Part shown: one piece after another, positions 26,851-35,617 of the stretch | Numbering within the stretch: the stretch's first letter is position 1 | How the letters are laid out: every line of letters starts with the position of its first letter | Assembly: GCF_030403775.1 (NCBI RefSeq) | Contig: NZ_JAQMWQ010000001.1 | Location: 310,001 to 374,000 of the forward strand | DNA length: 64,000 nt | Origin: Paenibacillus sp. BSR1-1 | GTDB lineage: Bacteria; Bacillota; Bacilli; Bacillales; Cytobacillaceae | Direction: 5' to 3' | Notes under the pieces: generated by a model | The model's database searches: none | What the model was told of the DNA's origin: nothing | What the model saw: the letters and a program-made list of their open reading frames with translations, nothing else | Translations under genes and position numbers: made by a program

Positions 26851-26999
26851 AGAAAAGCGGAAGCGCCTTGATCAGGGAAAAAAGCAGTTCATTTTTTCCT
26901 AGGGGCGACAAGCATAAGACGGGCCGGCGGGAAGGTTGCTTTTTAACCTTCTCGACGATTGGCTTATGACCCGAGCCCCTAGGCGCTGTAGCTGGACAA
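26851..26999. repeat. Palindromic GAAAAGCGGAAGCGCC repeat, long copy
   Basis: About 150 bp from AGAAAAGCGGAAGCGCCTTG to GGCGCTGTAGCTGGACAA, with the outer arms, AGGGGCGACAAGCATAAG against CTTATGACCCGAGCCCCT, and an inner AAGGTTGCTTTTTAACCTT helix giving a long cruciform. A 69-bp copy lies at 29857. The element abuts the ylaI stop codon. I recall similar repeats in other Bacillus and Geobacillus genomes. Confidence 0.8.
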
Positions 27000-27003
27000 A
27001 GAA

Positions 27004-27045
27004 AAAAGAAGGCATATCCCTTTACGGAATATGCCTTCTTTTTTA
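27004..27045. terminator. Bidirectional terminator after ylaI and before the 27043 gene end
   Basis: AAAAAAGAAGGCATAT pairs with ATATGCCTTCTTTTTT around an 11-nt loop: 16 bp with flanking A and T runs. Confidence 0.88.
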
Positions 27046-27336
27046 TTCTTCTATTGGGTAATTCTCATACTTTTCTGGCTCTTGATTAATTTGATTGAGC
27101 ATTACTTCAATCAATTCACGCGGATACCGCGTTTTTTTATTTTCCCCATTTTGTTGATAAGACAAATAATACATCATATCGTCGGTAGTGATTTCTATAT
27201 TCGATACATGATGCTGCGAGGATAAAATATCATCAAAAAGATCAAGCGTTTCTTGAGCGGCTGTATCATCGGGACGAGCATCACAGACTATCTTAATCGT
27301 AAGCCAATTATAAAGTGCATCTTGTAAGGAATTCAT
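27043..27336 (-). CDS. Hypothetical small acidic protein next to ylaH
   Basis: 97 residues, acidic (IVCDARPDDTAAQETLDLFDDIL), soluble, probably helical, ending YENYPIEE. No family is recognised, and I do not recall an equivalent in the B. subtilis yla cluster. It starts 15 bp after ylaH on the same strand and ends at a strong terminator, so it is the last gene of a typA-ylaH unit. ATG 27336 follows a GGGGGAACAG site. No function proposed. Confidence 0.65.
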   Translation of the reverse strand: MNSLQDALYNWLTIKIVCDARPDDTAAQETLDLFDDILSSQHHVSNIEITTDDMMYYLSYQQNGENKKTRYPRELIEVMLNQINQEPEKYENYPIEE

Positions 27337-27351
27337 TTTCCTGTTCCCCCG

Positions 27352-27666
27352 TTATTTTGCTTCCGTATGCTGCTTCTTTGATTGGTGTAAGCGGATTTTA
27401 TAAATTATTAAGATCAAAGCCGCAACAACAAGACCCTCGGCAACAGGCAAAAAGATTCCCAAAAAAGTAAGAAGTGTACACCCTACAAATAAAAAGATGT
27501 AAATGATAATTGATTTTCCAATCGGCAGCTTTTTGGCAAAACCTAGTTTATAAACAACAATTGATAATGCCACAATTGTTAAATATAAAAGCCACATACC
27601 GACTTTGGGTTGTTCGCTTACCTTATAGAGTGCAGCAAAGAATGAGAGCCGTTCTGCAACATCCAC
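27352..27666 (-). CDS. ylaH: YlaH-like membrane protein
   Basis: 104 residues with three hydrophobic helices (about 24-42, 52-72, 74-93) and a charged cytoplasmic tail ending KKQHTEAK. The pattern [20 protein letters not shown] is that of the YlaH family of unknown function. GTG 27666 follows AGGAGGTTTTTGTC. It lies 17 bp downstream of typA, as in B. subtilis, so the genes are probably co-transcribed. Confidence 0.85.
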   Translation of the reverse strand: MDVAERLSFFAALYKVSEQPKVGMWLLYLTIVALSIVVYKLGFAKKLPIGKSIIIYIFLFVGCTLLTFLGIFLPVAEGLVVAALILIIYKIRLHQSKKQHTEAK

Positions 27667-27683
27667 GACAAAAACCTCCTAAA

Positions 27684-29522
27684 TTAACTCATTTCAGCGT
27701 ATTTCTTCTTTTTCGCCATTTTTTCACGTTCGTTTTTATCAAGAATCTTCTTTCGAAGACGGATTGATTCAGGAGTTACTTCGCAATATTCGTCATCATT
27801 TAAATACTCTAATGATTCCTCTAATGTCATGATTCGTGGTTTCTTAATGACAGATGTTTGGTCTTTATTAGCAGAACGAACATTTGTTGCTTGTTTCATC
27901 TTCGTAATATTGACAGTTAAGTCATTTTCACGAGTGTGCTCTCCAACAATCATGCCTTCGTAAATTTCTGTTCCTGGTTCAACGAAAATCGTGCCACGGT
28001 CTTCAACTTGCATGATACCATAGGTAGAAGCTTTTCCAGATTCCATGGAAACAAGTACACCTTGGTGTCTGCCTCCAACATTTCCTTGTACCATCGGCTG
28101 ATAGCTATCGAAAGTATGATTAATAATTCCATAACCGCGAGTCATTGTTAAGAACTCTGTAGTATAGCCAATTAAGCCGCGTGCAGGAACATTAAAGATC
28201 AAACGAACCTGACCGGTTCCGTTGTTAATCATATCAAGCATTTCACCTTTACGGGCACCAATAGATTCCATCACAGCACCTGTATGCTCTTCTGGAACAT
28301 CGATTTGAACTCTTTCAATCGGTTCACAACGAACGCCATCAATTTCTTTTACGATAACTTCCGGCTTTGAAACTTGAAGTTCATAGCCTTCACGACGCAT
28401 ATTTTCAATCAAAATAGATAAATGCAGCTCTCCACGGCCAGATACAATCCAAGCATCAGGTGAGTCGGTATTTTCAACACGCAAGCTGACATCTGTTTGT
28501 AATTGAGCACGAAGTCTTTCCTCAATTTTTCTCGAGGTTAAATACTTACCTTCTCTTCCAGCAAATGGACTATTATTAACGACAAAAGTCATTTGAAGGG
28601 TTGGTTCATCGATTCTTAAAATCGGCAATGCTTCTTGATGCTCAATAGGACAAACCGTTTCACCAACATTAATATCTTCCATACCGGAAACAGCAATTAA
28701 ATCTCCAGCTTTTGCTTCTTGAACTTCTTCGCGTTTTAAACCAAAGAAACCAAAAATTTTGGTAACACGGAATTGTTTTACAGATCCGTCTAATTTCATC
28801 AATGCAACTTGCTGTCCAACCTTCATTGTTCCACGGAAAACGCGGCCGATTCCGATTCTTCCGACATAATCATTATAATCAAGAAGTGCTACCTGGAATT
28901 GAAGCGGCTCTTCACGGTTATCAATCGGTGCAGGAATATGATCAACAATGGCATCATACAAGGATTGCATATTTTCGTCTTGCTTTTCTGGGTCAGTGCT
29001 GGCTGTACCATTTATAGCTGATGCATAGATAACTGGGAATTCAAGTTGGTCCTCTGAAGCATCAAGCTCGATAAATAAATCAATCACTTCATCGATTACT
29101 TCGGCAGGACGCGCAAAATCACGGTCAATTTTATTGACCACAACAATTGGTGTTAAGTTTTGTTCTAATGCTTTCTTTAGAACAAAACGAGTTTGCGGCA
29201 TACATCCTTCGTAAGCGTCAACCACGAGCAATACCCCATCAACCATTTTCATAATACGCTCTACTTCTCCTCCGAAGTCAGCGTGTCCAGGTGTATCTAA
29301 AATATTGATTCGAGTATCTTTATACTGAATCGCTGTATTTTTCGCAAGGATAGTAATTCCGCGTTCTCTTTCCAAATCATTTGAGTCCATCGCACGCTCT
29401 TCCACGTGTTCGTTAGAACGGAATGTACCTGATTGTTTTAACAATTGGTCAACCAACGTTGTTTTTCCATGGTCAACGTGGGCGATTATCGCTATATTAC
29501 GAATATCTTCTCTAATTTTCAA
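27684..29522 (-). CDS. typA: Translational GTPase TypA/BipA
   Basis: 612 residues, ribosome-binding GTPase of the EF-G superfamily that assists large-subunit assembly and growth under stress and cold. G motifs are AHVDHGKTT (P-loop), [12 protein letters not shown] and NKIDR. Domain order is G domain (1-200), beta barrel (about 205-300), EF-G-like III and V, and the TypA-specific C-terminal domain (about 480-605). TTG 29522 follows GGCAGGAGTGG. Corresponds to B. subtilis YlaG. Divergent from ylaF. Confidence 0.96.
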   Translation of the reverse strand: MKIREDIRNIAIIAHVDHGKTTLVDQLLKQSGTFRSNEHVEERAMDSNDLERERGITILAKNTAIQYKDTRINILDTPGHADFGGEVERIMKMVDGVLLVVDAYEGCMPQTRFVLKKALEQNLTPIVVVNKIDRDFARPAEVIDEVIDLFIELDASEDQLEFPVIYASAINGTASTDPEKQDENMQSLYDAIVDHIPAPIDNREEPLQFQVALLDYNDYVGRIGIGRVFRGTMKVGQQVALMKLDGSVKQFRVTKIFGFFGLKREEVQEAKAGDLIAVSGMEDINVGETVCPIEHQEALPILRIDEPTLQMTFVVNNSPFAGREGKYLTSRKIEERLRAQLQTDVSLRVENTDSPDAWIVSGRGELHLSILIENMRREGYELQVSKPEVIVKEIDGVRCEPIERVQIDVPEEHTGAVMESIGARKGEMLDMINNGTGQVRLIFNVPARGLIGYTTEFLTMTRGYGIINHTFDSYQPMVQGNVGGRHQGVLVSMESGKASTYGIMQVEDRGTIFVEPGTEIYEGMIVGEHTRENDLTVNITKMKQATNVRSANKDQTSVIKKPRIMTLEESLEYLNDDEYCEVTPESIRLRKKILDKNEREKMAKKKKYAEMS

Positions 29523-29671
29523 AAATTTTCCACTCCTGCCTTTATTCTATAAAAAATAAAACTATTTATAGTTTCCCATATACAACTAAAACATTATACC
29601 ATAATTAAAGTGGAAACCTAAAAGCATTTTATGTAGAATGAAAATAAATATAAATTTGAGGGGCAAAAATA

Positions 29672-29857
29672 ATGAAAAACATTAAATGGTCATTACTAAT
29701 TTACGCAATTTTAGCAGCAGCAAGCATTATGGGGATAGGCGTTGCCATAAGTGAAAAAAGCGTTCTTGGTATTATCGGCTGTATACTGGCTGTGATTGTT
29801 ATAATGGGCCTAGGTTTTTCCACCAAAAAAAGAATGCGTGAAAACGGTAAGCTATAA
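29672..29857 (+). CDS. ylaF: YlaF family small membrane protein (DUF5325)
   Basis: 61 residues with two transmembrane helices (about 7-26 and 30-48) and a basic tail, TKKRMRENGKL. It matches B. subtilis YlaF in size and position, divergent from typA; function unknown. ATG 29672 follows GAGGGGCAAAAATA. The stop codon overlaps the beginning of a palindromic repeat, the same junction as seen at ylaI. Confidence 0.82.
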   Translation: MKNIKWSLLIYAILAAASIMGIGVAISEKSVLGIIGCILAVIVIMGLGFSTKKRMRENGKL

Positions 29858-29925
29858 GAAAAGCGCAAGCGCCTTGGTCAGCCCCGACAAGAAACCTCGA
29901 GGGGCTAGGCGCTGGAGCTGGACAA
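29857..29925. repeat. Palindromic GAAAAGCGCAAGCGCC repeat, short copy
   Basis: AGAAAAGCGCAAGCGCCTTG to GGCGCTGGAGCTGGACAA, with CAGCCCC/GGGGCT arms closing a short loop. It is the compact form of the element at 26851 and begins inside the ylaF stop codon. Confidence 0.8.
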
Positions 29926-29957
29926 TTCTCGAAAATGAAATATATATTCTTTTCAAT

Positions 29958-29990
29958 TAAAAAAGAAGCCAATTGTTTTGGCTTCTTTTA
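29958..29990 (-). terminator. Terminator after the inositol monophosphatase gene
   Basis: AAAAGAAGCCAA pairs with TTGGCTTCTTTT; a 12-bp stem with flanking A and T runs, overlapping the stop codon. Confidence 0.85.
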
Positions 29991-30785
29991 CCATCTTCCA
30001 TCCTTTAAATATTCCTTCAGTATCGTCTGGTGAAGACCTGGTTTGGCAGCAAAAAGTGAGTCCTGGGTTAGAAAATCCAGCTTTTCTCCTCTTAAATTTG
30101 TAACAATCCCACCTAGTTCCTCGATTATAACTACCCCAGCAGCATAATCCCATGGCGATAACCTCATGGAAAGGTATGAATCCACTCTTCCCGTAGCCAC
30201 GAACACCATTTCAAGGGCAGCTGTTCCATACGACCTTGTTCCTCTGGCAGCCCGTACTAATGGTATCATTAAATTATGATCGATTCGACGATTCTCCATT
30301 ACCCATGTGGCATTCAAGGCAATTATCGATTCCTGTACAGTCGTTTCCTCCAGGCGAGGAATAGGGTTTTCATTTAAATAAGCCCCTTTCCCACTAAATG
30401 CATGATATAACTCATCATGCACCACATCATAAATAATCCCAATTTTTCCTACACCGTTTTCATACACTCCAAGGGAAATCGCGAAATTCCTTTGTTGATG
30501 GATAAAGTTCATCGTTCCATCAATTGGGTCAATTATCCAAACGATGCCTTCAAGACTTGTCAGTTTGTCTCCAAACCCCTCTTCCCCCATGATTTTATCC
30601 TCAGGATAAACCTCTTTTATTTTCGCAATAAAAAATTGTTCAATTTCCTTGTCCATATTCGTGACCAGGTCATTAGGGTTTGATTTTGTCTGAATATTTA
30701 AGGTTTTATCAAAGGAGGAACGGATCCTGTCACCAGCTTCTATTACCCATTCCTTTGCGTTGGCATAAATTCTTTCCCAATTCAT
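29988..30785 (-). CDS. Inositol monophosphatase family protein (YktC-like)
   Basis: 265 residues. The metal-binding motifs of the IMPase family are complete: GEEGFG, WIIDPIDGTMNFIH and the C-terminal LSPWDYAAGVVIIEELGG. The enzyme would hydrolyse inositol-1-phosphate or related sugar or nucleotide phosphates using Mg2+; B. subtilis YktC has been reported to act on inositol phosphate. ATG 30785 follows GGAGGGGAATC. It is convergent with ylaF and lies downstream of the small ykzI-like gene, with a hairpin between. Confidence 0.9.
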   Translation of the reverse strand: MNWERIYANAKEWVIEAGDRIRSSFDKTLNIQTKSNPNDLVTNMDKEIEQFFIAKIKEVYPEDKIMGEEGFGDKLTSLEGIVWIIDPIDGTMNFIHQQRNFAISLGVYENGVGKIGIIYDVVHDELYHAFSGKGAYLNENPIPRLEETTVQESIIALNATWVMENRRIDHNLMIPLVRAARGTRSYGTAALEMVFVATGRVDSYLSMRLSPWDYAAGVVIIEELGGIVTNLRGEKLDFLTQDSLFAAKPGLHQTILKEYLKDGRW

Positions 30786-30907
30786 GATTCCCCTCCAAAT
30801 ATAAATGGATTATTTTTCAAAATTCCTATGTAGTAGTATTTATAGCTTAATCAAAATAATCATCCATATCAACTTTTAGCCGACTTTTATTTATCGCTGA
30901 ACAATAA

Positions 30908-30946
30908 CAAACGAACTCCCCTCACTGTTTGGAGTTCGTTTTAGAT
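30908..30946. terminator. Terminator after the ykzI-like gene
   Basis: AACGAACTCC pairs perfectly with GGAGTTCGTT around an 11-nt loop; T-rich on both sides. Confidence 0.75.
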
Positions 30947-30998
30947 AAGTAGTATATCAATCTTCATTCTAACTTGTTACCCCTTAGAAACCTCTCAA

Positions 30999-31193
30999 TT
31001 AAAATGCTTTTAATCGTAATAATTCTTGGCGGATTTTTTCTAACTTTGTTTTGCATTCTTTCATTTTCTTTTCATTTTTTTCTTCAATCGCCTCAAATAA
31101 TACTGCTAATTCATAATCCATTTCCAATCTTAAAACAGCGGTTCTTTCCTTATCACTTGCTTTTTTTAATGAAGTATTCATCAATTGTTTCAC
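30999..31193 (-). CDS. Small coiled-coil protein, YkzI-like
   Basis: 64 residues, highly charged and almost entirely helical (LEMDYELAVLFEAIEEKNEKK and later KLEKIRQELLRLK), consistent with a short coiled coil. B. subtilis has a 64-residue protein, YkzI, between yktB and yktC; position and size fit, but the name rests on those alone. GTG 31193 follows GGGGAGGAG; an ATG four codons later is also possible. Divergent from yktB. Function unknown. Confidence 0.65.
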   Translation of the reverse strand: MKQLMNTSLKKASDKERTAVLRLEMDYELAVLFEAIEEKNEKKMKECKTKLEKIRQELLRLKAF

Positions 31194-31372
31194 ACTTCTC
31201 CTCCCCTTTCGAAGATTTTTCCCATTTTTCAGATTATTTTTTTTACTGTATAATATGAGTCAAATTGTTATCTTGCAACAAATATGTGCTCTAACCTAGA
31301 AAAGCTTCAAACTTCTTGTCTTTTCCCTGTTATGCTACAATATATGACAAATGGCTGGTTGGGGGTAAAGAA

Positions 31373-32008
31373 ATGTTGAATTTCAAAGGATTTACGAATG
31401 AAGATTTTGATGTCTTTTTAATAGATGGTTTAGAGGCTCGAATGGAGGCACTAAAAGAAACAATTCGTCCTAAATTAGAGAACTTAGGTGAATATTTCGC
31501 TCCAACATTATCACAAATAACAGGGGATGAAATGTTTGTCCATGTTGCAAAGCATGCAAGAAGGACAATCAATCCGCCAAAGGATACATGGGTAGCCTTC
31601 GCAAATAATTCCCGCGGTTATAAGATGCTTCCTCATTTTCAAATAGGATTATGGAACACCCATTTATTCATTTGGTTTGCCGTTATTTATGAAGCTCCAC
31701 AAAAAGAAGTGATTGGGGCAAGGCTTGCTAAAAAAATAAATAAATTTTTCAAAGAAACGCCAAAAGACTATGTATGGTCAGGAGATCATATGAAGCCTGA
31801 TGTTTTTATACACGGGGATATGACAAAAAAGGATTTACAATCCCTATTTGACCGTTTTCAAAACATAAAAAAAGCAGAATTATTATGTGGGTATACGATT
31901 GGCAGAGAAAGCGTAATTGAAATGGGAGCAGATGGACTCTTACAAAAAATTGATGAAGTTTTTAATCAAGTAGCCCCGCTTTATAAAATTGCTCAAAACA
32001 TAAAATAA
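31373..32008 (+). CDS. yktB: YktB family protein (UPF0637)
   Basis: 211 residues, soluble, of the UPF0637 family (DUF1054). Characteristic blocks are DVFLIDGLEARM and HFQIGLWNTHLFIWFAVIYEAP. Crystal structures of the family exist, but no function is established. The ATG at 31373 is preceded by GGGGGT and gives the family length; an upstream GTG/TTG in the same frame at 31316 lacks a ribosome binding site. It is convergent with yktA across a terminator. Confidence 0.9.
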   Translation: MLNFKGFTNEDFDVFLIDGLEARMEALKETIRPKLENLGEYFAPTLSQITGDEMFVHVAKHARRTINPPKDTWVAFANNSRGYKMLPHFQIGLWNTHLFIWFAVIYEAPQKEVIGARLAKKINKFFKETPKDYVWSGDHMKPDVFIHGDMTKKDLQSLFDRFQNIKKAELLCGYTIGRESVIEMGADGLLQKIDEVFNQVAPLYKIAQNIK

Positions 32009-32009
32009 G

Positions 32010-32047
32010 AAAAAGCTCCTGAACAAATTCGGGAGCTTCTCCTTTTT
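32010..32047. terminator. Bidirectional terminator between yktB and yktA
   Basis: AGCTCCTGAA pairs with TTCGGGAGCT, with an A run before and a T-rich stretch after. Confidence 0.8.
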
Positions 32048-32318
32048 ACCTCATTAATATTTGTTCTCCAGATGATGCTTCTTTTGCCTTTTTTATTGTC
32101 CGGTATGATGAATAGCCGCTTATTTCCTCAAATTCTCCACAAAGCGTTTTCTCCTGCGCTTTACTTGGGACAATTTCTTTAAAACGACGGTAAATCTTCA
32201 TTACTTCATCGCGTTCAATTCCTTTTTCATAAGCCCTCTCAATTGCTTCAAAAAAGTTAATGACATCAACGATTTCATCAGTTGTCCAGTTATAATCAAT
32301 CGGGTATTGGTACTCCAT
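32046..32318 (-). CDS. yktA: YktA family protein (UPF0223)
   Basis: 90 residues, three-helix soluble protein of UPF0223, with [21 protein letters not shown] at the start and a [15 protein letters not shown] centre. Function unknown. ATG 32318 follows AGAGGTGAAGAA. It starts 38 bp after the nitronate monooxygenase-like gene on the same strand and could be co-transcribed with it. Convergent with yktB as in B. subtilis. Confidence 0.9.
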   Translation of the reverse strand: MEYQYPIDYNWTTDEIVDVINFFEAIERAYEKGIERDEVMKIYRRFKEIVPSKAQEKTLCGEFEEISGYSSYRTIKKAKEASSGEQILMR

Positions 32319-32356
32319 TTCTTCACCTCTTACTAATCATTCAAGAGTATCATACC

Positions 32357-33316
32357 TTATTTTCCCCAGTTGGCACGAATTTGTTCCGCATCATTAATGA
32401 TTCTCTCGAATAGTTCTGCTACTGTTGGTACATCTTTAATAAGGCCCATTACCTGTCCAGCCCATGCGAATCCTTCATCAACAGTACCCTCATATATGTA
32501 CCGTTTATTAGCCATACCACTAATAAAATCTTTTAACTTATCATAATCACCCTTATTTTTTTCAATTTCAATAATTTTTTCAGTCCAGCTGTTTGCTATC
32601 GCCCGGGCAGGTGCACCTAAGGAACGTTTAATCACCACCGTATCGGTTTCTGTTCCTGCTACCAGTGCTTGTTTATATACCTCATTTGCATGAACACATT
32701 CTTTTGTGGCAATAAACCTTGTTCCCATTTCAATTCCTTCCGCCCCTAAACTTAGTGCTGCCATCAACCCTCTGCCATCACCTATTCCCCCTGATGCAAT
32801 AACCGGGATTGATACACTATCAACAACTTGTGGAATTAGCACCATTGTACCAATATCGTCACGGCCAAGATGCCCTCCGCCCTCCTGACCCACTACCATG
32901 ACTGCATCGGCTCCAAGTTCTTCCGCTTTAACCGCCTGTCTTCTTGCGGCCACGAGTACGAGTGTTTTTATTGATGTTCCTTTTAATTGTTCAAAAATAG
33001 GAGCTGGATTGCCGCCTGTCATCGAAACAACCGGTACTTCTTCATCAATGGCTACCTGCAGCATGTCAGAGAATGGCCTGCCGTGCTGACCAATGGCAAA
33101 ATTAACACCAAATGGATGATTAGTTAATTGCTTTACCTTCCTTATTTCTTCTCTCAGCTGCTCGGGACTAGCTAAAGACATCGCGGTTATTTGACCAAGG
33201 CCCCCGGCATTAGAAACCGCTGCCGCCAATTCAGAATAGGCTAAATAAGCAAGTCCCCCTTGAATAATGGGATAGCGAATGTTAAGAATATCTGTTACTC
33301 TTGTTTGCCACTTCAA
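32357..33316 (-). CDS. Nitronate monooxygenase / FabK-like flavoprotein
   Basis: 319 residues forming a TIM barrel of the NMO/FabK/IMPDH-like superfamily. Starts RYPIIQGGLAYLAYSELAAA, with the glycine-rich AVSNAGGLGQI block; FMN phosphate is expected to bind GGIGDGRGL and ALSLGAEGIEMGTRF; VVGQEGGGHLGRDD contains a His that could act in catalysis. Members oxidise alkyl nitronates such as propionate-3-nitronate or act as enoyl-ACP reductases (FabK); the two cannot be separated safely here. ATG 33316 follows AGGAGGAATT. Divergent from speA. Confidence 0.87.
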   Translation of the reverse strand: MKWQTRVTDILNIRYPIIQGGLAYLAYSELAAAVSNAGGLGQITAMSLASPEQLREEIRKVKQLTNHPFGVNFAIGQHGRPFSDMLQVAIDEEVPVVSMTGGNPAPIFEQLKGTSIKTLVLVAARRQAVKAEELGADAVMVVGQEGGGHLGRDDIGTMVLIPQVVDSVSIPVIASGGIGDGRGLMAALSLGAEGIEMGTRFIATKECVHANEVYKQALVAGTETDTVVIKRSLGAPARAIANSWTEKIIEIEKNKGDYDKLKDFISGMANKRYIYEGTVDEGFAWAGQVMGLIKDVPTVAELFERIINDAEQIRANWGK

Positions 33317-33425
33317 TTTAAATTCCTCCTAAAAATTTTCATACTTTCTTATTTCGTTCTAAAAGGGTAATTTTCCTGTTAAAAAGGAAAACTAAACAAT
33401 AAATCTATGCAATGTAAACGATTAG

Positions 33426-33434
33426 TGCTATAAT
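33426..33434 (+). promoter_or_regulatory. Extended -10 promoter for speA
   Basis: TGCTATAAT at 33426-33434 is a perfect extended -10 element, 67 bp before the speA start. No matching -35 box is seen. Confidence 0.5.
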
Positions 33435-33500
33435 GCTTTTGTTTTATGTTTAATTAATGAGTAAATGAGTATTTTTTTGATAAAGAGGTGTGGTTATAAA

Positions 33501-34973
33501 TTGTCGCAAAATCAAACACCGTTATTTAGCGGGTTATTAAAGCATGCAAAAAGAAATCCAATACAATTCCATATTCCCGGCCATAAAAAAGGGGCTGGAA
33601 TTGATCCGGAATTTCGAAATTTTATCGGTGACAATGCCCTGTCTATTGACTTAATTAATATTGGACCGCTTGATGATTTGCATTCCCCAAAGGGTATGAT
33701 TAAAGAGGCTCAAGATTTAGCCGCCAAAGCCTTTGGTGCGGATCATACTTTTTTCTCAGTACAAGGCACGAGCGGAGCTATCATGACAATGGTTATGGCA
33801 GTATGTGGTCCTGGAGAAAAAATCATCGTACCAAGAAACGTCCATAAATCCGTCATGTCAGCAATCGTTTTTTCTGGAGCAATTCCTGTATTTATTCATC
33901 CAGAAATCGATATAGAACTAGGTATCTCCCATGGAATAACAACTGATTCTGTTGAAAAGGCTCTCGAGCAGCACCCTGATGCAAAAGGGGTTCTCGTTAT
34001 CAATCCAACCTACTTCGGCATCTCTGCTGATTTAAAGAAAATAGTTGAGATAGCCCATTCTTATAATGTTCCTGTCCTTGTTGATGAAGCACATGGCGTC
34101 CATATTCATTTCCATGATGATCTGCCGCTTTCTGCTATGCAGGCCGGTGCGGATATGGCAGCAACTAGTGTTCATAAGCTGGGCGGCTCAATGACACAAA
34201 GCTCCATCCTAAATGTAAAGGAAGGTCTTGTATCTGTTAAACATGTTCAATCCATTTTAAGCATGCTGACAACAACGTCAACATCCTATCTATTGCTTGC
34301 TTCACTTGACGTGGCAAGAAAGCAGTTAGCAACGAAAGGAAAAGAATTAATTGATAGGACGATTAGGCTAGCCCAGTCAATCCGAAAAAGAGTTAACGAA
34401 ATTGACCATATATATTGCGTCGGCGAAGAAATATTGGGTTCAAAAGCCACCTATGATTTTGATCCAACTAAGTTGATTATTTCTGTTAAAGATTTAGGTT
34501 TAACCGGTTATGATGTTGAAAAATGGCTTAGAGAAAAACATAACATTGAAGTTGAACTATCAGACCTATATAATATCCTTTGCATCATTACATTAGGGGA
34601 TACCGAGTATGAGGCAGATCTTCTAGTTGCTGCCTTAAAAGATTTAGCTGAAGAATGCGCACACCGTGCAGAAAAAGTAGAACCCCTAGAAGTCTTGCTT
34701 CCTGAGATCCCTGTGCTAGCATTAACACCAAGAGATGCCTTTTATGCGGATACGGAAGTTATTCCATTTGCCGAATCAGAAGGAAGGATCATTGCGGAAT
34801 TTGTTATGGTCTACCCGCCTGGTATCCCAATTTTTATTCCTGGTGAAATTATTACAAAAGAAAACCTTTATTATATCAAGAAAAACTTGGAAGTTGGCCT
34901 TCCTGTTCAAGGACCAGAAGATGATGAACTGAAAATGATTCACGTTATTAAAGAATATAAAGCCATAAAATAA
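33501..34973 (+). CDS. speA: Arginine decarboxylase SpeA
   Basis: 490 residues, the exact length of B. subtilis SpeA, group III PLP-dependent decarboxylase (Orn/Lys/Arg family). Blocks: QFHIPGHKKGAG, FFSVQGTSGAIMTMVMAV, the Asp-Ala-His motif VLVDEAHGVH, and TSVHKLGGS with the PLP lysine. It makes agmatine, the precursor of putrescine and spermidine. TTG 33501 follows AGAGGTG and matches the known start; an ORF reading from 33465 adds twelve non-conserved residues. Convergent with the SR1P gene across a shared terminator. Confidence 0.95.
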   Translation: MSQNQTPLFSGLLKHAKRNPIQFHIPGHKKGAGIDPEFRNFIGDNALSIDLINIGPLDDLHSPKGMIKEAQDLAAKAFGADHTFFSVQGTSGAIMTMVMAVCGPGEKIIVPRNVHKSVMSAIVFSGAIPVFIHPEIDIELGISHGITTDSVEKALEQHPDAKGVLVINPTYFGISADLKKIVEIAHSYNVPVLVDEAHGVHIHFHDDLPLSAMQAGADMAATSVHKLGGSMTQSSILNVKEGLVSVKHVQSILSMLTTTSTSYLLLASLDVARKQLATKGKELIDRTIRLAQSIRKRVNEIDHIYCVGEEILGSKATYDFDPTKLIISVKDLGLTGYDVEKWLREKHNIEVELSDLYNILCIITLGDTEYEADLLVAALKDLAEECAHRAEKVEPLEVLLPEIPVLALTPRDAFYADTEVIPFAESEGRIIAEFVMVYPPGIPIFIPGEIITKENLYYIKKNLEVGLPVQGPEDDELKMIHVIKEYKAIK

Positions 34974-34976
34974 AAA

Positions 34977-35008
34977 GACAGGATTCCAATTACGGAATCC
35001 TGTTTTAA
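34977..35008. terminator. Terminator shared by speA and the SR1 RNA
   Basis: ACAGGATTCC pairs perfectly with GGAATCCTGT, with T runs on both strands. Confidence 0.85.
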
Positions 35009-35022
35009 TTTTATAAGAACAA

Positions 35023-35148
35023 TTATTTTACTTCTTCGTGGCTATGCTGGTCTTCGCAGCAATTGCACTTTGAATAAAGCACTGTTACTTTTTCATCTTC
35101 AAAATGATCAATTGTAGAGTTACAAGTTTGGCATACAAGAGTTCCCAT
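35023..35148 (-). CDS. sr1P: GapA-binding peptide SR1P, encoded by dual-function RNA SR1
   Basis: A 41-residue ORF that is easily missed: MGTLVCQTCNSTIDHFEDEK then VTVLYSKCNCCEDQHSHEEVK. Cysteines at 6, 9, 28, 30 and 31 form two metal-binding knuckles. It resembles SR1P, the peptide encoded by the regulatory RNA SR1 of B. subtilis, which binds glyceraldehyde-3-phosphate dehydrogenase GapA and enhances its association with RNase J1; SR1 also base-pairs with ahrC mRNA. SR1 lies between pdhD and speA in B. subtilis, exactly as here. ATG 35148 follows AAGGGGATTG. Transcript about 35210 to 34980, from a SigA promoter at 35217-35245. Confidence 0.88.
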   Translation of the reverse strand: MGTLVCQTCNSTIDHFEDEKVTVLYSKCNCCEDQHSHEEVK

Positions 35149-35187
35149 CTGTCCAATCCCCTTTTCATTAATTGAATGATCAATATT

Positions 35188-35202
35188 TTGAAAGCGTTTA
35201 AA
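35188..35202. promoter_or_regulatory. cre-like CcpA site in the SR1 leader
   Basis: TTGAAAGCGTTTAAA matches the cre consensus WTGAAARCGTTTWCA at 14 of 15 positions. It lies just downstream of the predicted SR1 start, where CcpA binding would block transcription. SR1 of B. subtilis is repressed by sugar through CcpN and CcpA. Confidence 0.6.
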
Positions 35203-35216
35203 TATCCCTTAAGACA

Positions 35217-35245
35217 ATAATAATATATCACATTTAATTTTTCAA
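35217..35245 (-). promoter_or_regulatory. SigA promoter of the SR1 RNA
   Basis: On the - strand, TTGAAA (35245-35240), a 17-nt spacer, and TATTAT (35222-35217); each hexamer matches five of six consensus bases. Confidence 0.65.
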
Positions 35246-35281
35246 GCCTAATTTGTATGTCACATTTAAAAAATAAGCATA

Positions 35282-35312
35282 AAAAAAGACCCCCTGAGGG
35301 CCCCTTTTTTTA
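35282..35312 (-). terminator. Possible terminator after the 35318 gene
   Basis: AAAAAAAG and CTTTTTTT pair around an imperfect CCC/GGG core; T runs on both strands. The stem is interrupted, so support is moderate. Confidence 0.45.
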
Positions 35313-35317
35313 AATCA

Positions 35318-35617
35318 TTATTCATATTGGGTGACGAAGGGTGCAGCCGGTATTGCTTCATTAAAGAATTCAGCCAAATCAGATGCCTGTTGTTTGTCAG
35401 GGATACGGAATACGGTTTGAAGGTAATCAATATCTTCAATATCTTTGGGGTCGAGGAGAGTTGAACGGCCAGTTTGCATGCAGATGACAAGAGGTTTTCC
35501 GAAAAACATATTTGTGTAAATAATTCCAAAGTCATAACGGGTATGTTCAGTTGTAAAGCCGATAAACCTCACTTTTGCATTTTCGTGCTCATCATAGAGC
35601 TTATCAAATAACTCCAT
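35318..35617 (-). CDS. Conserved small protein, DUF3055-like
   Basis: 99 residues, soluble, with blocks VRFIGFTTEHTRYDFGIIYT and FGKPLVICMQTGRSTLLDP. Similar proteins occur near pdh in many Bacillus species and are labelled DUF3055; that family name is from memory. No catalytic motif is recognisable. ATG 35617 follows AAGGAGGAGTC, a strong ribosome binding site. It is monocistronic and divergent from the following DUF1885-like gene. Confidence 0.75.
   Translation of the reverse strand: MELFDKLYDEHENAKVRFIGFTTEHTRYDFGIIYTNMFFGKPLVICMQTGRSTLLDPKDIEDIDYLQTVFRIPDKQQASDLAEFFNEAIPAAPFVTQYE

Larger units (their letters stand above)
34980..35210 (-). ncRNA. sr1: SR1-like dual-function regulatory RNA
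   Basis: Predicted transcript of about 230 nt from the promoter at 35217-35245 to the terminator at 34977-35008, carrying the SR1P ORF. B. subtilis SR1 is 205 nt and lies in the same pdhD-speA gap. The base-pairing region to ahrC cannot be judged without that mRNA. Confidence 0.7.
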
